From Bacteroidota bacterium (GTDB lineage Bacteria > Bacteroidota > Bacteroidia > J057 > JAJTIE01), in assembly GCA_019638695.1 (NCBI GenBank), contig JAHBTG010000016.1, forward strand, positions 1 through 44,271: 44,271 bases of DNA. Direction: 5' to 3'. Positions 16,212-24,895 of this stretch are shown here, piece by piece (the first letter of the stretch is position 1; the number at the start of each line of letters is the position of its first letter). The translations under genes and the position numbers were made by a program. Below the pieces are notes generated by a model, which saw only the letters and a list, made by a program, of their open reading frames with translations, was not told the DNA's origin and did not search any database.

Positions 16212-17669
16212 ATGCAGCATGGTTATGAAACCGTAGTGGGCATCGAGATCCATGCCCAGCTCAATACACGGAGCAAGATATTCTCGCCCGACGCCGTAGA
16301 TTTTGCCGGGGCACCCAATACCCGCATCGCACCCGTAACCCTGGGATTGCCGGGCGTATTGCCTGTGCTGAACCGACAGGCTGTGCGGCTGGCCGCCAAG
16401 ATGGGCATGGCCACTCACTGCCATATAGCCGAACACTGTTACTTCGCCCGCAAGAACTATTTCTACCCCGACCTCCCCAAGGGTTACCAGATTAGCCAGG
16501 ACAAAACGCCCCTGTGCACAGCCGGGCACCTGGAGGTACGCCTGCCCGCAGGGGGCACCAAACGGATAGGGATCACCCGCATCCATATAGAAGAAGATGC
16601 CGGCAAGAGCCTGCATGACCAGGACCCGTTTGACTCCCTGATAGACCTCAACCGTGCCGGAGTAGGGCTCATAGAGATCGTTTCCGAGCCGGATATCCGC
16701 ACACCGGAAGAAGCGGCGGCCTATGTGACGGAGATCCGTAAACTGGTGCGCTACCTGGGGGTGTGTGACGGGAATATGGAAGAGGGAAACCTCCGTTGCG
16801 ATGTCAATATCTCTGTACGCAAAGTGGGTACAGAGCGCTTTGGCACCCGCAATGAGGTGAAGAACGTGAACTCCATCTCCAATGTAGCGCGTGCCATAGT
16901 ATATGAGACCGAGCGGCAGATCGCGCTGCTGGAGAGCGGGGGCACCGTGGTGCAGGAGACCCGCACCTGGGATGCCGTGAACAACCGCACGGTGATCCTG
17001 CGCGAGAAAGAAACAGCAGACGATTACCGTTATTTCCCGGAGCCGGACCTGCAACCCCTGCACCTGGACGCGGCCCTGCTGGCCGAACTGCGGGCCGAAC
17101 TGCCGGAACTCCCGGAAGCGCTGTACCAGAAATACACGCAGGAATATGGCCTCAACGACTTTGACGCCGGGCTGCTGACCGAGCAGCGCGAGTTCAGCGA
17201 TTTCTACGCAGCAGTATTACTGCATGCACCCTATCACAAGGCAGCGGCCAACTGGCTGAACGGCCCGGTGCGCAGCTGGCTGAACGAACAGGCGCGCGAC
17301 ATCACAGAATTCCCCCTGCAGGCCCAGCACATTGCCGGCATCCTGCAACTGGTGGAAAGCGGCAAGGTGAGCCACAGCATGGCCAAGGAAAAGCTCTTCC
17401 CGGCCCTGGTCTCTTCTCCCCACCTGCCTGCCGAGGAAGTGGCCACACAACTCAACCTGTTGCTGGAGACGGATACTGCTGCGCTGGCCGCTACCATTGC
17501 AGAGATCCTGGCCGCCAACCCGGACAAGGTGGAAACCTACCGTGCCGGCAAGGCAGGGCTGCTGGGTTTCTTCGTGGGCCAGGTGATGAAAGCCACCCAG
17601 GGCAAAGCAGACCCCAAAGCCATCAATGAGCTACTGATGGCCCAGCTGGGAGAACCCGCAGCTTCCTAG
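16212..17669 (+). CDS. gatB: Asp-tRNA(Asn)/Glu-tRNA(Gln) amidotransferase subunit B
   Basis: GatB is the kinase and tRNA-binding subunit of GatCAB. It activates Glu or Asp on misacylated tRNA before GatA delivers ammonia. The 485-residue protein opens with ETVVGIEIHAQL and carries the conserved catalytic-cradle motifs FYPDLPKGYQISQ, IHIEEDAGK, VGLIEIVSEPD and NEVKNVNS, then DDYRYFPEPDL. A helical and tail domain (about 290-485) with the YqeY-like C-terminus follows (DFVxx-type GKADPKAINELL). It is monocistronic here, as gatA and gatC are not in the window. The start fits the family N-terminus. Its last 39 nt overlap a small minus-strand frame. Confidence 0.96.
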   Translation: MQHGYETVVGIEIHAQLNTRSKIFSPDAVDFAGAPNTRIAPVTLGLPGVLPVLNRQAVRLAAKMGMATHCHIAEHCYFARKNYFYPDLPKGYQISQDKTPLCTAGHLEVRLPAGGTKRIGITRIHIEEDAGKSLHDQDPFDSLIDLNRAGVGLIEIVSEPDIRTPEEAAAYVTEIRKLVRYLGVCDGNMEEGNLRCDVNISVRKVGTERFGTRNEVKNVNSISNVARAIVYETERQIALLESGGTVVQETRTWDAVNNRTVILREKETADDYRYFPEPDLQPLHLDAALLAELRAELPELPEALYQKYTQEYGLNDFDAGLLTEQREFSDFYAAVLLHAPYHKAAANWLNGPVRSWLNEQARDITEFPLQAQHIAGILQLVESGKVSHSMAKEKLFPALVSSPHLPAEEVATQLNLLLETDTAALAATIAEILAANPDKVETYRAGKAGLLGFFVGQVMKATQGKADPKAINELLMAQLGEPAAS

Positions 17670-17843
17670 GACGTAAACTCCCAGGTCTCCTTGATTTACA
17701 TCTACGGCATTGACGATATACGCCTTGCCGCTGATGACCAGCGTGACGGCAAAGCTGCTCTGCACACCCGGGAAAGGGCTGCTAAGGCTTAGCTGCGCCA
17801 GGTGCCGCCGGCGCCCGCAGCCGAGCAAGCATAATAGCTTCAT
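17631..17843 (-). pseudogene. Possible truncated Kelch-type exported protein
   Basis: This is a 70-residue frame whose 3' end runs into gatB. It begins like a short signal or lipoprotein leader (MKLLCLLGCG). The next part (SSPFPGVQSSFAVTLVISGKAYIVNAVD) resembles the first blade of Bacteroidota Kelch-repeat proteins (FPG..R..AVAF.I..KAYIG.G.D), and then the similarity stops. A near -7 box (TATCTTTTG, 17877-17869 on the minus strand) lies 26 nt upstream of the ATG. I read it as the 5' remnant of a Kelch lipoprotein gene, possibly still transcribed. The similarity is short, and chance coding potential is a real alternative. Confidence 0.33.
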
Positions 17844-18019
17844 GGGGTTAATTTAACAGATTCCGCCTCAAAAGATAAAAGATGCCCAAACCTGACAAAA
17901 GTCATTGGTTTCATTTGCAGAGAAACCCTTTTTTGCAGTAGTTTTCTGTCAAAACAGGATATCTTCTCCTGTCCGTCTATCAAGATTGTTTTTTAGTTAC
18001 GCTCTTATCGCATAATCCC

Positions 18020-19177
18020 ATGCCCTTCTATCAGCAACGCGGCCAGGTTCCCCGCAAACGTCATACGGTCTTTCGCCAGCCCAACGGCCAGCTTTACCAG
18101 GAAGAACTGGTGAGCACGGAGGGGTTCAGCTGCCTCTATTCGCTCGTATACCATGTATATCCCCCCACTATGGTGAAGCAGATGGGCGCTCCTGCAGACT
18201 GCGCTCCCCGCGTTGTGGAACGGAACAATATGCAGCACCGCAGCTACAAGGGGTTTGCCGTGGCCCCCGAGGCAGACTACCTGCGCAGTCGCAAGATTGT
18301 ATTGGCGAATGCAGATGTGCAGCTGATCCTGGCGGCGCCTACGGGGGGCACAGAGGGCTATTTCTATAAAAATGCCAGTGCCGACGAACTCATCTTTGTG
18401 CACGAGGGGAGCGGCACCTTGTTCACGGCCTTTGGCGAACTGCGCTTTGAATATGGTGACTATATCCATATTCCCCGCGGGGTCATTCACCAGATCAGCT
18501 TCGATACGCCCCAGAACCGGCTGCTGATCACCGAGAGCTTCAGCCCCATTCATTTCCCCAAACGCTACCTCAATAAATACGGCCAGTTGCTGGAGCACAG
18601 TCCTTTCTATGAGCGCGACCTGCGTACCCCGCAAAACCTGCGCACTTTTGACGAAAAGGGAGACTTCCTGGTGCAGATCAAGAAGAACCACCAGCTGTAT
18701 CCCTATATCTATGCCACGCATCCGTTTGACTACATAGGCTGGGATGGCTGTTTCTACCCCTATATCTTCTCTATCCACGATTTTGAGCCCATTACCGGGC
18801 GCGTGCACCAGCCGCCGCCGGTGCACCAGACCTTCGAGGCGCACAACTTTGTGGTGTGCAGCTTTGTGCCCCGGCTGTTCGACTACCACCCCCAGGCGGT
18901 GCCGGCGCCTTACAATCACAGCAATGTGGACAGCGACGAGGTGCTCTACTACGTGGACGGCGACTTTATGAGCCGCAACAACATAGGCCGCGGGCAGATC
19001 ACCCTGCATCCTATGGGTATTCCACACGGACCGCACCCCGGGGCCATGGAACGTTCGCTGGGTGTCAAAGAAACCCTGGAGCTGGCCGTGATGGTAGACA
19101 CCTTCCGCCCGCTATGGCTGACGGCCGACGGGGCAGGGGTGGAAGACCCGGATTACTGGAAGAGCTGGTTGTACTAG
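18020..19177 (+). CDS. hmgA: Homogentisate 1,2-dioxygenase
   Basis: The 385-residue enzyme opens the homogentisate ring to maleylacetoacetate in tyrosine and phenylalanine breakdown. The N-terminal cupin shows HEGSGTLFTAFGELRFEYGDYIHIPRG. The C-terminal cupin holds the probable Fe(II) ligands: His300 (YNHSN), Glu307 (DSDEVLYY) and His336 (GIPHGPHPG). PPPVHQTFEAHNFVVCSFVPR precedes them. The length is that of the shorter bacterial form. No other tyrosine catabolic gene is adjacent, so it is probably monocistronic. A strong bidirectional terminator follows at 19192. Confidence 0.95.
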   Translation: MPFYQQRGQVPRKRHTVFRQPNGQLYQEELVSTEGFSCLYSLVYHVYPPTMVKQMGAPADCAPRVVERNNMQHRSYKGFAVAPEADYLRSRKIVLANADVQLILAAPTGGTEGYFYKNASADELIFVHEGSGTLFTAFGELRFEYGDYIHIPRGVIHQISFDTPQNRLLITESFSPIHFPKRYLNKYGQLLEHSPFYERDLRTPQNLRTFDEKGDFLVQIKKNHQLYPYIYATHPFDYIGWDGCFYPYIFSIHDFEPITGRVHQPPPVHQTFEAHNFVVCSFVPRLFDYHPQAVPAPYNHSNVDSDEVLYYVDGDFMSRNNIGRGQITLHPMGIPHGPHPGAMERSLGVKETLELAVMVDTFRPLWLTADGAGVEDPDYWKSWLY

Positions 19178-19191
19178 ACCGTGCTGAAATA

Positions 19192-19217
19192 AAAAGGGAG
19201 CCTTGGAGCTCCCTTTT
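19192..19217. terminator. Bidirectional Rho-independent terminator
   Basis: A perfect 10-bp stem AAAAGGGAGC / GCTCCCTTTT encloses a 6-nt loop (CTTGGA). A-rich and T-rich flanks let it work for both convergent genes, hmgA and the hydroxylase. Confidence 0.85.
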
Positions 19218-19248
19218 CTATGCTTTCAGGCTTTAGTATATAATAAAC

Positions 19249-20433
19249 CTAGGCCATCGCCGGCTGCGTACCCTGGGATTGTTTCGCCAGCTCGGGATGA
19301 TAGGTCCTGAAATGGTCGTGCAGGGTCTCCGGCAGGTCTTCCAGCTTCAGGGTCTTGTCTGCCAGGGCTTTCTGTAATTGCTTGGCGGTCATGGTGCTGC
19401 CGTCATGGCTCCAGCCGGGAGGGCCGAATATATACATGAGTTTGGCCTTGAAAGTGGGGCCCCTCTTCACATCCTTCCAGATATCGCGAAACTCATGGCT
19501 GAAGATATCAAAGGGGTTATTGGTCACCGGGGGTTTGGTCACGCCAAACTCCGGTTCCATACCTTTTTCGTGCTGCTTGAAGGTGCCGAAAATACGGTCA
19601 AAGAAGAGAAAGATGCCGCTATGGTTTTTGTCCATGTATTCGACATTGCAGGCATGGTGCACCTGGTGTACCCAAGGGGTATTGAAAATATACTCCAGCG
19701 GACCAAAGGAAGGCAGCCACTTGATATGCAGAAAATACTGGTAAATAGCATTGATGCTCAGCGCGGTGGCAATAGCCACCGGGTGGAATCCCACAATAGG
19801 CATCCACATCCAGAAGAGTCCTTTGTAGAAGAGTGTCCACCAGCCATTGCGGATAGCGGTGGAACCCAGGTTAAAGTGTTTGCTGCTATGATGCACCACA
19901 TGGCCTGCCCACAGGATACGCACGGTATGGCTCCACCGGTGGTGCCAGTAGAAATTGAAGTCATCTGCCACAATCACGATCACCCACACCCACCATACCT
20001 GCACCCAGCTAAAAGCCGTCTCCGAAAAGAAATTGGACATCTGAGAAATGTTCAGCGTTTCAAACCACCGCTCCGGCAACCAGCTGGCCGGCATGAAACC
20101 CTGTCCGCCTCCAATGGTGGCATAGCCAAACCAATCCAGGCGCAAGGGCTCAAAGGCCAGGAACACATAACACGTGATCAATGCAAACAACGTCTTGGTA
20201 AAAGGGGCAATAACCACAGCCCCAAAACCCATACCCACACTGCCCCAAAGGTCTTTCCAGTTGTAGAGATTGCGGCCCTTGCGAGGGTTATGCACAAGCA
20301 GTGCCTCAGCAGCTATGAACAGAATGAAAAGAGGAACCCCAAAGATGAGGGGATTGGGTACTGGTTTCTCAAATTCCCGGGAGTAGATATCTACAATGGG
20401 GTCTATGACAGAAGACAGAAATAACAGACTCAT
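19249..20433 (-). CDS. Fatty acid hydroxylase / sterol desaturase family membrane protein
   Basis: The 394-residue integral membrane protein contains the three His clusters of the membrane diiron hydroxylases: WHHRWSH, HVVHHSSKHF and HQVHHACN. Hydrophobic segments lie at about residues 30-47, 70-95 and 130-160, and around the second His cluster. Bacterial relatives hydroxylate lipids, carotenoids or sterol-like molecules; the substrate cannot be told from sequence. The cytosolic C-terminal tail (about 290-394) is longer than in the shortest members. A -7 box (TAACTTTG, 20493-20486) lies about 50 nt upstream. It is divergent from kup. Confidence 0.88.
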   Translation of the reverse strand: MSLLFLSSVIDPIVDIYSREFEKPVPNPLIFGVPLFILFIAAEALLVHNPRKGRNLYNWKDLWGSVGMGFGAVVIAPFTKTLFALITCYVFLAFEPLRLDWFGYATIGGGQGFMPASWLPERWFETLNISQMSNFFSETAFSWVQVWWVWVIVIVADDFNFYWHHRWSHTVRILWAGHVVHHSSKHFNLGSTAIRNGWWTLFYKGLFWMWMPIVGFHPVAIATALSINAIYQYFLHIKWLPSFGPLEYIFNTPWVHQVHHACNVEYMDKNHSGIFLFFDRIFGTFKQHEKGMEPEFGVTKPPVTNNPFDIFSHEFRDIWKDVKRGPTFKAKLMYIFGPPGWSHDGSTMTAKQLQKALADKTLKLEDLPETLHDHFRTYHPELAKQSQGTQPAMA

Positions 20434-20485
20434 AAGAGGAAGATGCTTTTGAGTAAGAGAAAAGCTGCTTTGACAGGTAATGAAG

Positions 20486-20493
20486 CAAAGTTA
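20486..20493 (-). promoter_or_regulatory. -7 box of the hydroxylase gene
   Basis: TAACTTTG on the minus strand is a perfect TAnnTTTG box, about 50 nt upstream of the start at 20433. No convincing -33 TTG accompanies it. Confidence 0.35.
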
Positions 20494-20589
20494 AGGCAAA
20501 AAGCGATTTCGTATTTTCTTTTGGCCGGCAAAACACCAGTTCCGTCATATGGCAAATCCTGTTTACCTTGCCTTGGAAAAACCAGGTCT

Positions 20590-22548
20590 ATGGCGAAAGA
20601 ACACGGTGCGCACAGCAAAGTAAGCATGGCGGGCTTGCTCATAGCCATTGGTATTATTTACGGAGATATCGGCACCAGCCCGCTGTATGTCATGAAGGCT
20701 ATAGTGGGCCACCAGGTGATCACCCCGGAGCTGGCGCTGGGAGGGTTCAGCTGTATTATCTGGACGCTTACGCTTATTACCACCTTTAAGTACCTGGCTA
20801 TTGTCCTGAGGGCAGACAACAAGGGAGAAGGCGGGGTGTTCTCGCTCTATGCCCTCATTCGCCGCAAAGGCAAGTGGCTCATCTTCCCGGCCATGATAGG
20901 GGGAGGCACCTTGCTGGCCGACGGCATCATTACCCCAAGCATATCCGTAAGTTCTGCTATTGAAGGATTGGAGCTATTAAACCCAGGTATCAATACCATC
21001 CCCATTGTGATGGTCATTATCAGCGCGCTGTTTTTTGTGCAGCAGTTTGGCACGGCGGCGCTGGGCAAAGGATTTGGCCCCATCATGCTCACCTGGTTTG
21101 GCACCCTACTTACACTGGGAGTCTTTTCCATGGTGCACAACCCGGAGGTACTGGCGGCAGTGAATCCTATGTATGCCATCCGCCTGCTCAGCAACCACCC
21201 CAACGGGTACCTGCTGCTGGGAGCCGTGTTCCTGTGTATCACCGGTGCAGAAGCCATGTACAGCGACCTGGGGCATTGCGGCCGGAGCAATATCCGCGTA
21301 GGCTGGGGGTTCGTTAAAATAGCGCTGCTGCTGAATTATGCCGGCCAATGTGGCTGGCTGCTACGCCACAGCGGCGAGACCCTGAATGACCGCAATCCCT
21401 TTTTCATGCTGATGCCCGAATGGTTCGTCATGCCCGGCATTATCCTGGCCACAGCGGCAGCCGTGGTAGCCAGCCAGGCCATGATCACCGGCAGCTTTAC
21501 CCTCATCAGCGAAGCCACCCAACTGCAACTATGGCCCAAGGGGCGCATAGAATACCCCACAGACCAGAAAGGCCAGCTTTATGTGCCGGGCATCAACCTG
21601 CTGCTATGGCTGGGCTGCATGGCGGTCATCCTGTACTTTCAGCGTTCGGAACGCATGGAAGCGGCATATGGCCTGGCCATTACCATCACCATGCTGATGA
21701 CCTCTGTGCTGCTTATGGTCTATCTGCATATGAAGCGGTGGCCAATGCCGGTCATCATCCTGCTGGGGCTGTTGTTCTTTGGCACAGAGCTGGCATTCTT
21801 CGGTGCAAACCTGCATAAGCTTACGGAAGGCGGCTGGGTATCTATCCTGATCGCGGGCATTGTCTTTGCCGTGATGCTGGTGTGGCGCAGGGGGCGCCGG
21901 ATAAAGTCTCATTACACCCAGCTGGTGGATCTGCACACTTATGTACCGGCCATCCATGAACTGAGCGAGGACGCAAGCGTATCCAAATACGCCACGCACC
22001 TGGTCTATCTCACTTCGGCCAATGCACCTCACCAGGTGGAGTGGAAAGTGATCTACAGCATCTTCCGCAAGCAACCCAAACGCGCCGATACCTATTGGTT
22101 CCTGCACGTGGAGGTTTGTGACGAACCCCATACCAAAGAGTTCCGGGTAACCACTCTGGAGCCGGGCAAGATCTTCCGGGTAGACTTCAAGCTGGGCTTC
22201 CGGGTACAGCCGCGCGTGAGCCTGCTCTTCCGCAAGGTCATAGAAGATATGGTGGCCCAGGGAGAAGTGGATATCCTGTCCCGCTACGAGTCATTGCGCA
22301 AGCAAGGGCAGGTAGGAGACTTCCGCTTTGTGGTCATAGACCGGTTCCTCAGCTATGAGAATGAGCTGCCCTTCTTTGAGCGTATAGGCATGAAAACTTA
22401 TTTCCTGCTCAAAAAATTCACCCTGAGCGACGAAGAGAGCTTTGGATTGGATACCAGTTCCGTAGCTGTGGAAAAAGTACCTTTTATCATCGCCCCGGTT
22501 AAGGATTTCACCCTTACCCGCAAGGACGAGGTATCTGCAGCCACTTGA
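20590..22548 (+). CDS. kup: Kup-type potassium uptake transporter
   Basis: Low-affinity proton-coupled K+ importer of the inner membrane (KUP/HAK/KT family), 652 residues from ATG 20590. The signature GIIYGDIGTSPLYV is at about residues 16-32. About twelve membrane segments run to about residue 435, including ADGIITPSISVSSAIEG and the ITGAEAMYSDLGHCG loop. A cytosolic C-terminal domain of about 200 residues follows. The frame is open upstream to 20443, but those 49 residues are not family-like and would cross the promoter region (degenerate box TACCTTG at 20564), so MAKEHGAHSK is the better start. Confidence 0.95.
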   Translation: MAKEHGAHSKVSMAGLLIAIGIIYGDIGTSPLYVMKAIVGHQVITPELALGGFSCIIWTLTLITTFKYLAIVLRADNKGEGGVFSLYALIRRKGKWLIFPAMIGGGTLLADGIITPSISVSSAIEGLELLNPGINTIPIVMVIISALFFVQQFGTAALGKGFGPIMLTWFGTLLTLGVFSMVHNPEVLAAVNPMYAIRLLSNHPNGYLLLGAVFLCITGAEAMYSDLGHCGRSNIRVGWGFVKIALLLNYAGQCGWLLRHSGETLNDRNPFFMLMPEWFVMPGIILATAAAVVASQAMITGSFTLISEATQLQLWPKGRIEYPTDQKGQLYVPGINLLLWLGCMAVILYFQRSERMEAAYGLAITITMLMTSVLLMVYLHMKRWPMPVIILLGLLFFGTELAFFGANLHKLTEGGWVSILIAGIVFAVMLVWRRGRRIKSHYTQLVDLHTYVPAIHELSEDASVSKYATHLVYLTSANAPHQVEWKVIYSIFRKQPKRADTYWFLHVEVCDEPHTKEFRVTTLEPGKIFRVDFKLGFRVQPRVSLLFRKVIEDMVAQGEVDILSRYESLRKQGQVGDFRFVVIDRFLSYENELPFFERIGMKTYFLLKKFTLSDEESFGLDTSSVAVEKVPFIIAPVKDFTLTRKDEVSAAT

Positions 22549-22579
22549 TTTGTATAAAAACCGTTGTAATTTAGGGGCC

Positions 22580-23032
22580 ATGGCGGCCACTCCCTCCCAC
22601 GTCCAGCTTACTCCTGCAGAAGCCTATTTTGTGCTAAGCCGCATCCTCTCCTGGGCAGACGGCGAACAGCAGGAAGCCGAGAAGGATGCCCTGACGACCT
22701 TGCGGCTAACCGAACGGCTGGACCTGGACATCTATGATAAACTGGACCACCTGGGAGAAGACGAAGAGTCGCTTTTTGCACTGGCCACCGATGCACTGAA
22801 AGATGCGCCCATTGAAAGCCGGGCCCGGGCCTGCGCCTGGATGCTCATGACCGCTATGGTAGCCTCTGTAGGAGCCGTTACTACCGGCGAGATCGGCTGG
22901 GGCACCACCCTGGCCAACGTATCCCCGGAAGAACAGGTGTGGATAACCCGCGCCCAGAGATCGCTGCGGGTCGTGGAGTCTGACCTGGAGGTGGCTTTTC
23001 GCCGCATCCCCCGCATCCGCAGGATAGACTAA
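22580..23032 (+). CDS. Hypothetical acidic alpha-helical protein
   Basis: A 150-residue soluble protein from ATG 22580 that I do not recognise. It is acidic in its first half (SWADGEQQEAEKDAL, LGEDEESLF) and appears mostly helical. The general look, a helical bundle with LSWADGEQQEAEKDALTTL near the N-terminus, loosely recalls TerB-like proteins, which also start with an acidic ADG.....E motif. This is only a hint. A -7-like box (TAATTTAG, 22567-22574) ends 5 nt before the ATG, which argues for this start over one at 22550 and for its own promoter. It is convergent with the next gene. Confidence 0.7.
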   Translation: MAATPSHVQLTPAEAYFVLSRILSWADGEQQEAEKDALTTLRLTERLDLDIYDKLDHLGEDEESLFALATDALKDAPIESRARACAWMLMTAMVASVGAVTTGEIGWGTTLANVSPEEQVWITRAQRSLRVVESDLEVAFRRIPRIRRID

Positions 23033-23058
23033 GGCTGCCCGGGAGCCATCATTCCCTC

Positions 23059-23589
23059 TTAAAGCTTGCGCAATATTTCATCCAGGGTATTGAGCACCCC
23101 GTTCACATGGTTATCCGTCAGGACAAATACTTTGCCCATAACCTGGCGGAAGAAGTGCGTGAAACGTCCTTTATAGAAATAGATGTCCTCAAAGTGGTGC
23201 CCGTCCATACGAAAGTCATACACCTGCAGGCGATAATAGTCAAACCCGAACTCCATACGCACCCGGTAGGTCACCCGCACCTTCACCTCATCCAGTGTGG
23301 GCAGCAGGAATCCCCGGGCATAGATCAGGGTAGAATCGGTCACCACCCGGTCAAACACCAGGATATCCTTCAGCGCTTTGTTCTTACCCACGAATTTGGC
23401 CGCGCGGAAAAAGAACTCCATGCGGTGGTGGTTGTCCTGCTGCTGCACCCGCTCATACCTAAAAAGCTGGGTCTCAGGATCCAGCGGTATTACCAGGCTA
23501 TCCGGCTGCTGCGCAGCCAGAGGCACAGCCGGCAGGCACAGGAGCCCGCCCAGCAACCGGCAGAGTATCAGCAGGTGTATCCGCAACAT
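23059..23589 (-). CDS. Hypothetical exported protein
   Basis: The protein has 176 residues from ATG 23589, the start of a signal peptide (MLRIHLLILCRLLGGLLCLPAVPLAAQ). The longer frame to 23640 adds no family-like sequence. The mature part is beta-rich and aromatic (LFRYERVQQ, RMEFFFRAAKFVGKNKAL, VRVTYRVRMEFGFDYYRLQVYDFRM, FEDIYFYKGRFTHFF). No family is recognised. A periplasmic location is likely, with no lipobox. A near -7 box (CATCTTTG, 23602-23595) ends 5 nt before the ATG. It is divergent from upp. Confidence 0.7.
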   Translation of the reverse strand: MLRIHLLILCRLLGGLLCLPAVPLAAQQPDSLVIPLDPETQLFRYERVQQQDNHHRMEFFFRAAKFVGKNKALKDILVFDRVVTDSTLIYARGFLLPTLDEVKVRVTYRVRMEFGFDYYRLQVYDFRMDGHHFEDIYFYKGRFTHFFRQVMGKVFVLTDNHVNGVLNTLDEILRKL

Positions 23590-23656
23590 CAGCACAAAGA
23601 TGCACAAGGCACCGCAGCTACCGATACCCCGTTTCTGCACATTGCGTCTTTATGAG

Positions 23657-23664
23657 TAGTTTTG
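23657..23664 (+). promoter_or_regulatory. -7 box 4 nt before upp start
   Basis: TAGTTTTG is a perfect TAnnTTTG box. It ends exactly 4 nt before the upp ATG at 23669, which implies a leaderless or nearly leaderless transcript. Confidence 0.45.
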
Positions 23665-23668
23665 GTAC

Positions 23669-24319
23669 ATGGGAAAGCTGATTAACCTGGGAGAAGCCCC
23701 TTCTCTGCTGCAAACTTGTGTGCAGGAGATGCGTGATGAGCAGATCCAGCAAGACCGGCTGCGGTTCCGCACCAACATGCAGCGCCTGGGAGGGCTCATG
23801 GCCTATGAGCTTAGCAAAGACCTGCCCTACCGCACCCAAGAAGTGGTGACCCCACTAGGCGAACTGCAAATGCCCGTACTGGAAGCGCAGCCGGTGCTGG
23901 CTACCATACTGCGGGCAGGGCTGCCGTTTCACGACGGCTTCCTGCAAATGTTCGACCGCGCAGACAATGCCTTTATCTCTGCCTACCGCAAGCCCTCCTC
24001 CGGCAAAAAATTCAAGATAGAGATCGAGTATGTGAGCAGCCCCACACTGGACGGCCGGGTGCTTATTCTTACCGATCCCATGATAGCTACCGGCAAAAGC
24101 ATTGTGCGCAGCATAGAAGCGTTGCGCAGGAACGGAGAACCCGGCCGCATTCTCATAGCAGGCATCATTGCAGCAGAAGAGGGCATAGAGTATATCCAGC
24201 GCCACCTGCCGCAGGCAGACATCTGGGTGGCCGCCCTGGATAGCGAGCTCACTGCCAAAAGTTACATTGTACCCGGGCTGGGAGATGCCGGAGACCTGGC
24301 CTACGGCAGCAAACGATAG
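23669..24319 (+). CDS. upp: Uracil phosphoribosyltransferase
   Basis: This pyrimidine salvage enzyme converts uracil plus PRPP to UMP. The 216-residue protein carries the PRPP loop VLILTDPMIATGKS (about residues 131-144) and the N-terminal helix RLRFRTNMQRLGGLMAYELSK. It also has ATILRAGLPFHDGF and the uracil-binding C-terminus YIVPGLGDAGDLAYG. Length and motifs are normal. It starts 4 nt after a -7 box. A small membrane protein gene follows after 6 nt and is probably co-transcribed. Confidence 0.96.
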   Translation: MGKLINLGEAPSLLQTCVQEMRDEQIQQDRLRFRTNMQRLGGLMAYELSKDLPYRTQEVVTPLGELQMPVLEAQPVLATILRAGLPFHDGFLQMFDRADNAFISAYRKPSSGKKFKIEIEYVSSPTLDGRVLILTDPMIATGKSIVRSIEALRRNGEPGRILIAGIIAAEEGIEYIQRHLPQADIWVAALDSELTAKSYIVPGLGDAGDLAYGSKR

Positions 24320-24325
24320 CCCGGT

Positions 24326-24808
24326 ATGGAATGGGCGCTTTGGGGTGAATACATAAGTGTCGCTTTGCTAAGCGGCTTCAAGTTCCTGCCCGGCGTAGCC
24401 CTCAGCCTGGGCCTGGGCCTTAATCTATGGGAGCGCATACTAAGCACCGGGCTGGGCGGCGTGCTGGGCGTAGTGGTCTTCACCTATTTTGGCGAGGCTA
24501 TCCGGGGCTTATTCCAGAAATACCGCAGGCGTCAGAAACTGCAGCGCCAGGAGCCCGGCGCAGCTCCACCCCGCCCCACCTTGCCCCAGCGTCTTTGGGC
24601 ACGTTTTGGACTGGCCGGCGTGAGTGTGCTGGTGCCTTTTCTGATGCCTGCCGTGGCCACAGCCATTGCCCTTAGTTTCGGCACTCCGCGGGCGCAGGTC
24701 CTGAGGTGGATGATTCCTTCCATACTGGTATGGGCGCTGCTCTTTGGTATAGCCGGAAATACGCTCCTGGACGCATGGGAGGCTATTGGCTTGTCCATGT
24801 CAAAATAA
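24326..24808 (+). CDS. Small integral membrane protein
   Basis: A 160-residue protein with four probable membrane segments: about residues 10-30, 36-56, 93-115 and 128-148. A basic, proline-rich cytosolic loop in the middle (YRRRQKLQRQ, then PPRPTLPQR) separates them. The two-plus-two topology is similar in outline to small putative export proteins (COG2426 type), but I cannot confirm that family. It starts 6 nt behind upp, so it is likely co-expressed with it. The shared function is unknown. Confidence 0.72.
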   Translation: MEWALWGEYISVALLSGFKFLPGVALSLGLGLNLWERILSTGLGGVLGVVVFTYFGEAIRGLFQKYRRRQKLQRQEPGAAPPRPTLPQRLWARFGLAGVSVLVPFLMPAVATAIALSFGTPRAQVLRWMIPSILVWALLFGIAGNTLLDAWEAIGLSMSK

Positions 24809-24863
24809 CGCTGGGCACAAAAAGGTATTTTTCAAAAAAGTGAACGGCATTCAACTTTTCGTG

Positions 24864-24871
24864 TATTTTTG
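24864..24871 (+). promoter_or_regulatory. -7 box of the repeat-linker protein gene
   Basis: TATTTTTG (TAnnTTTG) lies 24 nt before the ATG at 24896, within an AT-rich stretch (24820-24895). Confidence 0.45.
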
Positions 24872-24895
24872 CACAAACCCCTGTTTTAGCTAAGC

